Origin: DATARH01 sp050246595
Lineage (GTDB): Bacteria > Pseudomonadota > Alphaproteobacteria > ATCC43930 > CGMCC-115725
Reading direction: 5' to 3'
NCBI GenBank assembly: GCA_050246595.1
Contig: JBFWVT010000018.1
Coordinates: 1 to 64,000, forward strand
Length of the DNA: 64,000 bases
The translations under genes were made by a program, and so were the position numbers. Of the stretch, positions 53,537-60,977 are shown one piece after another (the first letter of the stretch is position 1; every line of letters starts with the position of its first letter). Below the pieces are notes generated by a model. The model was not told the DNA's origin, did no database searches, and saw nothing but the letters and a program-made list of their open reading frames with translations.

Positions 53537-53549
53537 GGTCCGGAGAGAA

Positions 53550-53579
53550 GGGGCCGGTTGGATATTTGCAACCGGCCCC
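53550..53579. terminator. Bidirectional terminator between MFS gene and ftsY
   Basis: A perfect 11-bp stem (GGGGCCGGTTG / CAACCGGCCCC) with an 8-base loop lies between two converging genes, 13 bp after the MFS stop and 14 bp before the ftsY stop. The stem is very stable, but T-runs are missing on both sides. Confidence 0.75.
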
Positions 53580-53593
53580 ACCTTCCTCGGCGT

Positions 53594-54973
53594 CTACGCC
53601 TCCAACCCGACCAGGCTGCGGGCATAGGCGCGGGCGTCGAAGGGGCGAAGGTCCTCGGCGCTCTCGCCGATGCCGATCGCGTGGATCGGAATGCCGTATT
53701 TCTCGGTCAGCGACACCAGCACGCCGCCCTTTGCGGTGCCGTCGAGTTTGGTCATCACGAGACCGGTGACACCGATCATGTCGCGAAAGGTCTCGGCCTG
53801 GGCGTGCGCGTTCTGGCCGACCGTCGCGTCGAGCACGAGCAATACCGAATGCGGCGCCTCGGGGTCGAGTTTTTTCAGGACGCGCACGATCTTCTGCAAC
53901 TCGCCCATCAGATCGGCCTTGTTGTGCAATCGCCCGGCGGTGTCGATCAGCAACAGATCGGCCCGCTCGGCGCGCGCCTTCTCCAGCGCGTCATAGGCGA
54001 GACCGGCCGAATCGGAGCCGGTCGGGCGGGTCACCACCGGAGCATCGGCGCGCTCGCCCCAGATCTGCAACTGCTCGACGGCGGCGGCGCGGAACGTGTC
54101 GCCGGCGGCGAGGATCACGTCTTTCCCTGAATCGCGGTATTGCTTGGCGAGTTTGCCGATCGTTGTCGTCTTGCCGCTGCCGTTGACGCCGATGACGAGG
54201 ATCACGAACGGCTTCTTGTCCGGATTGATATGCAGCGGTTTCTGCACCCATTCGATCAGCTTGATGACCTCCTCGGCGAGCGCCTCGCGGACTTCCTGAG
54301 GCGCGATCTCCTGGTTGAACCGGCTGCCGCGCAGCCGCTCGACAACCTCGCCGGCCACAACTGTGCCCATGTCGCTGGCGATCAGCAGTTCCTCCAGCTC
54401 TTCGAGCGCGGCGGCATCGAGCCGGCGCCGGGCGAAGATCGTGTTGATGCCCTCGTTGAGCCGGTTCGAGCTGCGCGACAGACCGGCGCGCAGCCTGCCG
54501 AACCAGCCGCGCGGCTCGGTGGCTGCCGGCTCGGTGTCGGGCGCGGCGGTCGGGAGCGGAGGCGGATCGAAAAAGGACGGCGGCGGCGGAACCGGTTCCG
54601 GCGCGACGACAGGCTCGGGGGCGGCAAGCTGGGGGGTGGGCGGCGCGAAGGCGGCGGGTGCCGGTGGCGCAGGTTCCGGTTCGGCGGGATCGGCCGGCGC
54701 CGGCTCGGCAACAGTCGGTTCCGGATGCTCCGGTTCGGCCGGCTCCGGCTCGGGGGCAGTGACAGGCTCGGGCGCGGTTACGGTTTCGGTCGCGCCGCCG
54801 CGCCGCCAGCCGAACCAGCCGCGCGGACGCTCGGCCTCCGCGGTCGGGGCCGGAGACGATGCCGGTTCCAGTTCCGGTTCCGGTTTTGGTTGAACCGCCT
54901 CCTCGACCGGGCGCGGCAACGTGTCCGCGTCCGGGGTCGGCTCGTTTGGGACGTTGCGTCGCCAGAACCTCAT
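53594..54973 (-). CDS. ftsY: Signal recognition particle receptor FtsY
   Basis: FtsY (459 residues) docks ribosome-SRP complexes to the membrane translocon. Residues about 1-155 are a long Pro/Ala/Glu-rich acidic region with many PEPEP-like repeats. The NG GTPase domain follows: P-loop VNGSGKTTTIGKLAKQY, DTAGRLHNKADLM, and guanine-specificity motif TKLDGTAKGG. The start MRFWRRNV at 54973 lies in the stop overlap with mtaB (ATGA). The stop is next to a strong hairpin. The order dapF-mtaB-ftsY is common in alphaproteobacteria. Confidence 0.97.
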   Translation of the reverse strand: MRFWRRNVPNEPTPDADTLPRPVEEAVQPKPEPELEPASSPAPTAEAERPRGWFGWRRGGATETVTAPEPVTAPEPEPAEPEHPEPTVAEPAPADPAEPEPAPPAPAAFAPPTPQLAAPEPVVAPEPVPPPPSFFDPPPLPTAAPDTEPAATEPRGWFGRLRAGLSRSSNRLNEGINTIFARRRLDAAALEELEELLIASDMGTVVAGEVVERLRGSRFNQEIAPQEVREALAEEVIKLIEWVQKPLHINPDKKPFVILVIGVNGSGKTTTIGKLAKQYRDSGKDVILAAGDTFRAAAVEQLQIWGERADAPVVTRPTGSDSAGLAYDALEKARAERADLLLIDTAGRLHNKADLMGELQKIVRVLKKLDPEAPHSVLLVLDATVGQNAHAQAETFRDMIGVTGLVMTKLDGTAKGGVLVSLTEKYGIPIHAIGIGESAEDLRPFDARAYARSLVGLEA

Positions 54974-56313
54974 GGTGCTGCTCCAATCAAATGGGAGGCG
55001 CCGGCGGCAACAAAGCGCATCGGGCGGACCGAGCCGATCGCGGTCGATCCGTTCCCGCCGGCTTCGATTGCGGGCGCGGCGTCGAAACGGACCGGCGCAT
55101 AGCAGGCGGCGCGGCCACGACCCGGCGCCTCGATCAATACATCCTCAACCCGGCCGACCCGCCGCGCCAGTTGGGCCGCGAGGGCCGACGCCGCGGCTTC
55201 GCGCAACCGCGCCGCGCGGTCGCGAATGACGGCGGGCGCCAGTTGCGGCATCCGCGCCGCCGGCGTGCCGGGCCGCGGGCTGTACGGGAATACATGGACA
55301 AAGCCGAGACCGGCCTGCTCGATCAGATCTGATGTGTTGCGGAACATCGCCTCGGTCTCGGTCGGGAAGCCGGCGATCAAATCGGCGCCGAGCATGATCT
55401 CCGGGCGCAGCGCGCGGGCGCGCTCCGCCGCCGCTATCGCCTGGGCGCGGCTGTGCCGGCGTTTCATGCGCTTAAGGATCAGATCGTCGCCGGACTGAAG
55501 CGACAGGTGCAGATGCGGCATCAATCGTGGTTCATTGGCGATCAGCCCCCAGAGGCCGTCGTCGATCTCGCTCGGGTCGAGCGAGGACAGGCGCAGACGG
55601 GGCAGCTCGGGAACCGCAGCGAGAAGCAAGCGAACCATTCGCCCCAGACCGGGTCGGTCCGGCAGGTCGGCGCCGTATGCAGTCAGGTCCACGCCGGTCA
55701 GCACGATCTCGTTTGTGCCGCCGGCAACAAGATCGCGCGCTTGCTCGACAATCGCATCGAGCGGCACCGAGCGGCTCGGGCCGCGGGCATACGGGATGAT
55801 GCAGAACGTGCAGCGGTGGTCGCAACCCTGCTGCACCTGAAGATAGGCGCGGGCGCGGAGACCCTCACCCGCCCTCGGGCTCCGCCCTCGGGCACCCTCT
55901 CCCGCAATGCGGGAGAGGGTTGGAGAGCCGGAACACTCGCTTCCCCTCTCCCGCAATGCGGGAGAGGGGGGACCGGCGGCATTGGCCGCCGGTGGGTGAG
56001 GGGCGGCAACGGCGTAGCTCTCCGGCCGCAGCTTGGCCGTATTGTCGAGGACGAGATCGACCTCGCCGAGCGCGGCATAGCGCTCCGGCGCCAGGGTCGC
56101 GGCGCAGCCGGTGACGATGATGCGCGCGCCCGGATGCTCGCGCCGCGCCCGCCTTATCGCCTGCCGTGCCTGCCGCTCGGCTTCTTCGGTCACCGCGCAG
56201 GTATTGACGATGATCGCGTCGCCGAGACCGGCGGCACCGGCCGCGCCGCGAATGACCTCGCTCTCGAAGGCGTTCAGCCGACAGCCGAAGGTGATGATCT
56301 CAAGACCCGGCAT
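54970..56313 (-). CDS. mtaB: tRNA t6A37 methylthiotransferase MtaB
   Basis: A radical-SAM enzyme (447 residues) that adds a methylthio group to t6A37 of ANN-decoding tRNAs. The UPF0004 domain carries cluster ligands C11, C39 and C70. The radical-SAM ligands are C164, C168 and C171 in CDHRCTFC, and a TRAM-like domain ends the protein. Between these, residues about 104-152 are encoded by palindromic repeats (55862-55993) inserted in frame, adding roughly 45 residues of Arg/Gly/Ser/Pro sequence to the usual linker. All catalytic cysteines remain. It starts 4 bp after the dapF stop and overlaps ftsY by ATGA. Confidence 0.95.
   Translation of the reverse strand: MPGLEIITFGCRLNAFESEVIRGAAGAAGLGDAIIVNTCAVTEEAERQARQAIRRARREHPGARIIVTGCAATLAPERYAALGEVDLVLDNTAKLRPESYAVAAPHPPAANAAGPPSPALRERGSECSGSPTLSRIAGEGARGRSPRAGEGLRARAYLQVQQGCDHRCTFCIIPYARGPSRSVPLDAIVEQARDLVAGGTNEIVLTGVDLTAYGADLPDRPGLGRMVRLLLAAVPELPRLRLSSLDPSEIDDGLWGLIANEPRLMPHLHLSLQSGDDLILKRMKRRHSRAQAIAAAERARALRPEIMLGADLIAGFPTETEAMFRNTSDLIEQAGLGFVHVFPYSPRPGTPAARMPQLAPAVIRDRAARLREAAASALAAQLARRVGRVEDVLIEAPGRGRAACYAPVRFDAAPAIEAGGNGSTAIGSVRPMRFVAAGASHLIGAAP
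55862..55993. repeat. Palindromic repeat cluster inserted in frame within mtaB
   Basis: Three hairpins lie inside the gene: CCCTCTCCCGC / GCGGGAGAGGG around AAT at 55895-55919, the same at 55944-55968, and ACCGGCGGC / GCCGCCGGT at 55972-55993. A GCCCTCGGGC-type stretch precedes them. The unit matches the CCCTC palindromes of intergenic repeats in this window. Its length and phase keep the mtaB frame open. Confidence 0.9.
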
Positions 56314-56316
56314 GTT

Positions 56317-57195
56317 TCACAGACCGAGCCGGCACAGACCGAACCGGGCCGGATCGAACGAACCTTCGAAGACCAGCGCCGCCGGGCCGGTCATGACGAT
56401 TTGACCGGGCCTGCCGTCTGCGTCCTCGCGCCAGAGGATGTCGAGTTCGCCGCCGTCCAGCACCACAATCGCCCGCCTCCCGGTCAGCCCGCTTCGATGT
56501 GCGGCGACGAGAGCGGCGCAGGCGCCGCTGCCGCAGGCGCGCGTGATGCCGGCGCCGCGCTCCCAGACTCGCAGCCGGATTCGGTCGCCGCGCGGGCCGG
56601 CGGGCTGCAGCGTGGCGACGCCGATATTGGCGCGCTCGGGAAACAGCGGATCATGTTCGAGACGCGGCCCGAGTGTCGCCAGATCGACCGAATCGGCGTC
56701 GGCGACAAAAAACGTCGCGTGCGGGTTGCCGATATTTGTGCAGACCGGGCCGGCGAGCGGGCCGCAAGCCACATCGGCGCGCAGCGTGCTGGTGTGGCGG
56801 GCCAGCGGGATGTCGCGCCATTCCGTGCGCGGCGTCCCCATATCGACGGCAACGTTCCCGTCCGCCAGCAGCGCCGCGTCGAGCAGCCCGGCGCGGGTTT
56901 GCAGCCGTACCCGGCTTGCCCCGCTTTCCTGGCCGATCAGCCAGGCGACGCAGCGGGTGCCGTTGCCGCAGGCGCCGGCCTCGCTGCCATCGGGATTGAA
57001 GAAGCGGACGGAAGCATCGGCAATCGAAGCAGGTGCCGGTTCGATGACGATCAGCTGGTCGCAGCCGATGCCGGTATGGCGGTCGGCGAGCGCGCGGGCG
57101 GCGGCGGCATCGATGGCGAGCGGGTCGCGGCGGGCGTCCAGCATGACAAAATCGTTGCCGAGCCCGTGCATTTTGCGGAAAGTGATCCTGCGCAT
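56317..57195 (-). CDS. dapF: Diaminopimelate epimerase
   Basis: DapF (292 residues) interconverts LL- and meso-diaminopimelate for lysine and peptidoglycan synthesis without a cofactor. The two catalytic cysteines are C76 in EAGACGNGTRCVAW and C221 in TRACGSGACAALVA. The N-terminus MRRITFRKMHGLGNDFV is the classical start, so the ATG at 57195 is chosen over one 14 codons upstream. mtaB follows 4 bp after the stop. Confidence 0.97.
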   Translation of the reverse strand: MRRITFRKMHGLGNDFVMLDARRDPLAIDAAAARALADRHTGIGCDQLIVIEPAPASIADASVRFFNPDGSEAGACGNGTRCVAWLIGQESGASRVRLQTRAGLLDAALLADGNVAVDMGTPRTEWRDIPLARHTSTLRADVACGPLAGPVCTNIGNPHATFFVADADSVDLATLGPRLEHDPLFPERANIGVATLQPAGPRGDRIRLRVWERGAGITRACGSGACAALVAAHRSGLTGRRAIVVLDGGELDILWREDADGRPGQIVMTGPAALVFEGSFDPARFGLCRLGL

Positions 57196-57263
57196 GTTCC
57201 CGCTTATATGGCGGGCGATGCGGCCCTGTCCAACCAACCCCCCGACCTAACGCAAAACCCTGC

Positions 57264-57806
57264 CTAACGCAAAACCCTGCCGGCATGTTTGGCGCCGCGG
57301 GCGGCGTGCCGGGAGCGGCTCGCCGCGGCGCGGTGCTTTGCCGCGACACGGTTGCGGGAAGCCGTCTTTGCGTGACGGCGCGCGAGCACGGTCTTGCCGC
57401 GCGCGTTGCGGACCTGCGCCCGCACCGTCCGCGACGCGGAAATCTTGCCGCGACCGCTCCTGCCGCGCGCCAGCTTGCTGCGAGGCGATCCGCGCTTGGC
57501 GCTGACCGCGGTGCTGCGCGTCGGCTGCGCCATCGCCCCCTGACTGCCGCTCGCCGCGATCGGCGCGGTCCTGAACCGGTCGGCGCCGGGCTGCGCCATG
57601 CGCGACCCGCGGCTGAACGGTGCGGCCTCGTTGCTGAAATAATTCGGGGCCGAGCTTGGCGCGGTAAAGTTCTTGCTTCCGGGCGGCGGCTCAAAAGCCT
57701 GGGCCGGCGCCCCGGCCAGCACGCCGCAGATCGTAAGACCGGTTGTCATGAGACCGGCCAGGGCAAGCCGGCGAAGCGCGCGGGCGACGGCGCGGCGCCG
57801 CGTCAT
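57264..57806 (-). CDS. Small basic secreted protein of unknown function
   Basis: A 180-residue protein with a signal peptide (RRLALAGLMTTGLTICGVLA, probable cleavage after AQA). The mature part begins FEPPPGSKNFTAPSSAPNYF. From about residue 95 it is extremely basic and low in complexity (Arg, Lys, Ala, Ser, Gly; KLARGRSGRGKISASRTVRA). I do not recognise a family. Such tails can bind nucleic acid, lipid A or peptidoglycan, but nothing specific can be said. The start overlaps the stop of the flavin reductase-like gene (ATGA), so translation is coupled. Confidence 0.75.
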   Translation of the reverse strand: MTRRRAVARALRRLALAGLMTTGLTICGVLAGAPAQAFEPPPGSKNFTAPSSAPNYFSNEAAPFSRGSRMAQPGADRFRTAPIAASGSQGAMAQPTRSTAVSAKRGSPRSKLARGRSGRGKISASRTVRAQVRNARGKTVLARRHAKTASRNRVAAKHRAAASRSRHAARGAKHAGRVLR

Positions 57807-58450
57807 CGCTTGCCGTCTTTCCAGTCGGCGAAGCTGATACGGTCCATCAGGAACAAATCGGTCGTGCGTGCGTACCAGCCGCGGCCGTGCATGCGGCCGA
57901 TCAGGCGCATCTTCTCGGTGGCGACGTAATACCGCGTCGGATCGACCAGATCGTCGCGGATATGAATATGGATGACCCGGCCGATTTCGAGGGTCGAGCG
58001 CGGCCCGAGCGACACGCCGGTGATCCGCTTGCATTCGAAGCTGACCGGTGATTCGGCGATGCGCGGCGGGCGCACCCCGACCGACGGGATCGGGTGCAGA
58101 TCGGCATGTTCCAGTTCGCCGACCGTGTTTGGAAAATCGACGGCGCAGACATTCATGCGCTCGGCGATCGCCTCGTCCACCAGATTGACGACGAATTCGC
58201 CGGTATCGCGGATGTTGCGTTCGGTGTCCTTGTAGCCGTCGCCCGGCGGCGCGTCGGGATCGCCGGGGCTGACCCCGAGCACGACGACCGGCGGCACCGA
58301 GCTGACCGCATTGAAAAAGCTGAACGGCGCGGCGTTGATCCGCCCGCTCGTATCGACCGTTGTCGCCAGCGCGATCGGCCGCGGCACGACCGTGCTGACG
58401 AGCAGCTTGTAGGCCTCGTTCGCCGGGATCGCCGCCACATCGAAATGCAT
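57803..58450 (-). CDS. Flavin reductase-like (FMN-binding split barrel) protein
   Basis: A 215-residue protein of the flavin reductase/FMN-binding split-barrel family. The FMN-binding part reads VSTVVPRPIALATTVDTSG, INAAPFSFFNAVSSVPPVV and TERNIRDTGEFVVNLV, followed by the segment ESPVSFECKRITGVSLGP. It may reduce flavin with NAD(P)H or act on a flavin-dependent partner; the substrate is not shown. The ATG at 58450 follows GGAGGG by 5 bp. It is coupled to the small basic secreted protein. Confidence 0.9.
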   Translation of the reverse strand: MHFDVAAIPANEAYKLLVSTVVPRPIALATTVDTSGRINAAPFSFFNAVSSVPPVVVLGVSPGDPDAPPGDGYKDTERNIRDTGEFVVNLVDEAIAERMNVCAVDFPNTVGELEHADLHPIPSVGVRPPRIAESPVSFECKRITGVSLGPRSTLEIGRVIHIHIRDDLVDPTRYYVATEKMRLIGRMHGRGWYARTTDLFLMDRISFADWKDGKR

Positions 58451-58672
58451 CCATTCCCTCCGCGGGTAGCGCACGGCCGCGCGCGCAGCCGGCTTTTCCC
58501 AGCATAGTGCCAAAATCACCGCTGACCAGCCTCTCGCCGCTGGACACTACGCCCGGCTCGTACCAGATATAGGCGGCTGCCGCATCGAGAGGCCGGCCGG
58601 GCCGACGCGATCCGATCAGGCTTGTCTTTGGGGGGTAGTTGTTACGTCCTCGCGGCGAATGCCGCGGTAAAT

Positions 58673-58713
58673 GCGTCCTTAGCTCAACTGGATAGAGCAC
58701 CAGACTGCGGATC
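58673..58713 (+). pseudogene. Truncated tRNA gene (5' half, arginine-like)
   Basis: The sequence gives the acceptor 5' strand GCGTCCT, a D arm AGCTCAACTGGATAGAGC, and an anticodon stem 5' strand CCAGA with loop CTGCGGA (anticodon GCG at 58707-58709). After TC at 58712-58713 the rest is missing: no anticodon 3' strand, T arm or acceptor 3' strand follows. The body resembles bacterial arginine tRNAs. GCG is an unusual anticodon for arginine (ACG and CCG are usual), so identity is tentative. The break adjoins an insertion-sequence graveyard. Confidence 0.75.
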
Positions 58714-58835
58714 AAAAAATTTGGTGCCGCACGGTGCCTCATCGTGCATCGCAAGCCTTTGCCCTTATTGAAGCAATCGCCTCACGGCGTATGGCGCCAC
58801 ATGGTGTGGCGTCGGTACCCACGGGTTTTCTGCGA

Positions 58836-59036
58836 CTAGGCCGTGTGGACGGATTTCGCCCAAATAAAGGTGCAAGCGAGGGAGATGAGGACGGCGAAGT
58901 TTTGCGTAGTTTTCTCACAGCGCAAGGCGATCCGCTTGAAGCGCTTGAGTTTGCCGATGGTCTGCTCGATGCGGGCGCGGCCTTTATAGGAAGCGCCGGG
59001 GAAGAATGGGAGCGCGTCCCGTCCCGCCATCCCGCC
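58836..59036 (-). pseudogene. IS5-family transposase remnant, C-terminus
   Basis: Read on the minus strand, the frame ends with YKGRARIEQTIGKLKRFKRI, ALRCEKTTQNFAVLISLA and KSVHTA, the well-known C-terminus of IS5-group DDE transposases (R...IEQ..GKLKRF with the catalytic glutamate in IEQ). No N-terminal part precedes it. It is a fragment. Confidence 0.85.
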
Positions 59037-59040
59037 CAAA

Positions 59041-59225
59041 CGTACCGATGCGCCCGTCGCCTGCCCGGAGTGGATCGACAACAACCGTCACCTCGTCGAG
59101 AAATTGTGGGCACGGCTGAAAGAATGGCGCGCCGTCGCCACCCGATACGAAAAGACCGCGTGTTCCTTTCTCGGCGTCCTCTGCCTCGCCGCTACAGCCG
59201 ATTGGCTCAAGTCATCAAGCCCTAA
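59041..59225 (+). pseudogene. Second IS5-type transposase remnant, opposite strand
   Basis: In the plus strand the frame gives NRHLVEKLWARLKEWRAVAT, then RYEKTACSFLGVLCLAA and DWLK. This matches the C-terminus of another IS5-type transposase (usually ENLFARLKEWRAVATRYEKT). It abuts the first remnant tail-outward, and both lack their N-terminal halves. Confidence 0.8.
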
Positions 59226-59416
59226 AGGCCCTGGGCTGACGCGACCGAGATTACGTCTGAAGCGCCCGGAATTTGGGCATATGGTCCGGACCTGTACAAA
59301 ATTACGGCACAAAGGCCGGCGCTGATCAGGAATCAAGCGTCCCGGCTCTTGGCATGGAGATTGCTGACCTTGTGCTGGGGCGCCGCGTTGCCGCGGCACA
59401 AGGGAGCAGAGCCGTT

Positions 59417-60778
59417 ATGTCGATCAGCCAATCGAAACTGTCACGCCGTGCCCTTGGGCGGCTGGGGGTCGCCGCTGCAACGCTTGCCGCGATGGGCGCG
59501 AGCAAGGCCGTCGGCTCGCCGGCGCGGGCACAGACCGGGGCACCGGCAGCCGCTTCCCCCGGCGGCGGTACGATCAAGGTCGGCGTGCTGCACTCGCTGT
59601 CCGGAACGATGGCAATCAGCGAGACGACGCTAAAGGACGTCATGCTGATGCTGATCGCCGAGCAGAACAGGAACGGCGGCTTGCTCGGCAGGAAACTGGA
59701 AGCGGTCGTCGTCGATCCGGCGTCGAACTGGCCGCTTTTCGCCGAGAAGGCGCGGCAGTTGCTGTCGGCCGACAAATGCGCCGCGGTGTTCGGCTGCTGG
59801 ACCTCGGTGTCGCGCAAATCGGTGCTGCCGGTTTTTGAGGAGCTGAACGGCATCCTGTTCTATCCGGTGCAGTACGAGGGCCAGGAGTGCAGCCGTAACG
59901 TATTCTATACCGGCGCCGCCCCGAACCAGCAGGCGATCCCGGCGGTCGATTACCTGATGTCGGAGGAGAAGGTCGAGCGCTGGGTGCTGGCCGGCACCGA
60001 TTACGTTTATCCGCGCACAACCAACCAGATCCTCGAAGCCTATCTGAAGCTGAAAGGCGTCAAACCGGACGATATTCTTATCAATTACACGCCGTTCGGC
60101 CACTCCGACTGGCAGAACATCGTCGCGCAGATCAAGAAATTCGGCTCGGCCGGAAGAAAGACCGCGGTGGTCTCGACGATCAACGGCGACGCCAATGTGC
60201 CGTTCTACAAGGAGCTGGGCAACCAGGGAATCAAGGCGACCGACATCCCGGTCGTCGCGTTCAGCGTCGGCGAGGAGGAATTGGCCGGGCTCGACACCAA
60301 GCCGTTGGTCGGCCACCTCGCGGCGTGGAACTACTTCCAGAGCGTCGATACGCCGGAAAACAAGGAATTCATCGACACCTGGCACAAATTCACCGGGAAG
60401 CCGAACCGCACGACCAACGATCCGATGGAAGCGCACCATATCGGTTTCAATATGTGGCTGAAGGGGGTCGAAAAGGCCGGCACGACCGAACCCGACGCGG
60501 TCATCGACGCGATGATCGGCGTGTCGGTGCCGAACCTGTCCGGCGGTTATTCGGCGATGATGCCGAACCACCATATCACAAAGCCGGTGCTGATCGGCGA
60601 AATCCAGGGCGACGGTCAGTTCAACACTGTGTCGCAGACGCCCGGCCTCGTAGTCGCGCAGGAGTGGTCGCCCTATGTTGCCGATACCGCGGATCTGATC
60701 GGCGACTGGCGTCCGCCGCTGCGCTGCGGCGCCTTCAACGTAAAGACCGGTAAATGCACCGCGGTCGGCAAGGCGTAA
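59417..60778 (+). CDS. urtA: Urea ABC transporter substrate-binding protein UrtA
   Basis: A periplasmic binding protein (453 residues) for urea or short-chain amides. The signal region has a twin-arginine-like LSRRALGRLG before a hydrophobic stretch and a cleavage site near ARA-Q, so Tat export is possible. The mature part begins IKVGVLHSLSGTMAISETTL. It carries the UrtA-specific WTSVSRKSVLPVFEELNGIL, FYPVQYEGQECS and TNDPMEAHHIGFNMW. The start at 59417 was chosen for the signal peptide. urtB, urtC and urtD follow on the same strand. Confidence 0.96.
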   Translation: MSISQSKLSRRALGRLGVAAATLAAMGASKAVGSPARAQTGAPAAASPGGGTIKVGVLHSLSGTMAISETTLKDVMLMLIAEQNRNGGLLGRKLEAVVVDPASNWPLFAEKARQLLSADKCAAVFGCWTSVSRKSVLPVFEELNGILFYPVQYEGQECSRNVFYTGAAPNQQAIPAVDYLMSEEKVERWVLAGTDYVYPRTTNQILEAYLKLKGVKPDDILINYTPFGHSDWQNIVAQIKKFGSAGRKTAVVSTINGDANVPFYKELGNQGIKATDIPVVAFSVGEEELAGLDTKPLVGHLAAWNYFQSVDTPENKEFIDTWHKFTGKPNRTTNDPMEAHHIGFNMWLKGVEKAGTTEPDAVIDAMIGVSVPNLSGGYSAMMPNHHITKPVLIGEIQGDGQFNTVSQTPGLVVAQEWSPYVADTADLIGDWRPPLRCGAFNVKTGKCTAVGKA

Positions 60779-60867
60779 GATGATCTGCGGGTCGGGGGTG
60801 CGGGCCGGGGTGCTGATTGGACCGAATAATGAGGTAGTAACCACACGCTCCAGCGAGGTAATGCACC

Positions 60868-60976
60868 ATTACCCCTCTCCGCCCTTCAGGGGGGAGGGTG
60901 AGGTGGGTGTCGGCCGGCGCTCTGGAATCCCCCACCTCACCCCAACCCTCTCCGCTCCCAGGGACGGAGAGGGAGC
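60868..60976. repeat. MITE-like palindromic element, copy 2, at the urtB start
   Basis: This is the same element as 21333-21475 in the opposite orientation: CCCTCTCCGCCCTTCAGGG, then GTGAGGTGGG, the core GCGCTCTGGAATCC, the arm CCCACCTCAC and a closing CCCTCTCCGCTCCC / GGGACGGAGAGGG. The hairpin CCCATTGC-TTC-GCAATGGG of copy 1 is absent. Its last bases supply GGAGAGG, a good ribosome-binding site for the TTG at 60978. Confidence 0.85.
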
Positions 60977-60977
60977 A

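Larger units (their letters stand above)
58714..59416. other. Insertion-sequence graveyard upstream of urtA
   Basis: This stretch contains the two transposase remnants listed separately. Bases 58714-58835 and 59226-59416 hold no recognisable gene. The missing 3' half of the tRNA was not found here. A promoter for urtA should lie near the end of the interval, but none is convincing. Confidence 0.6.
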
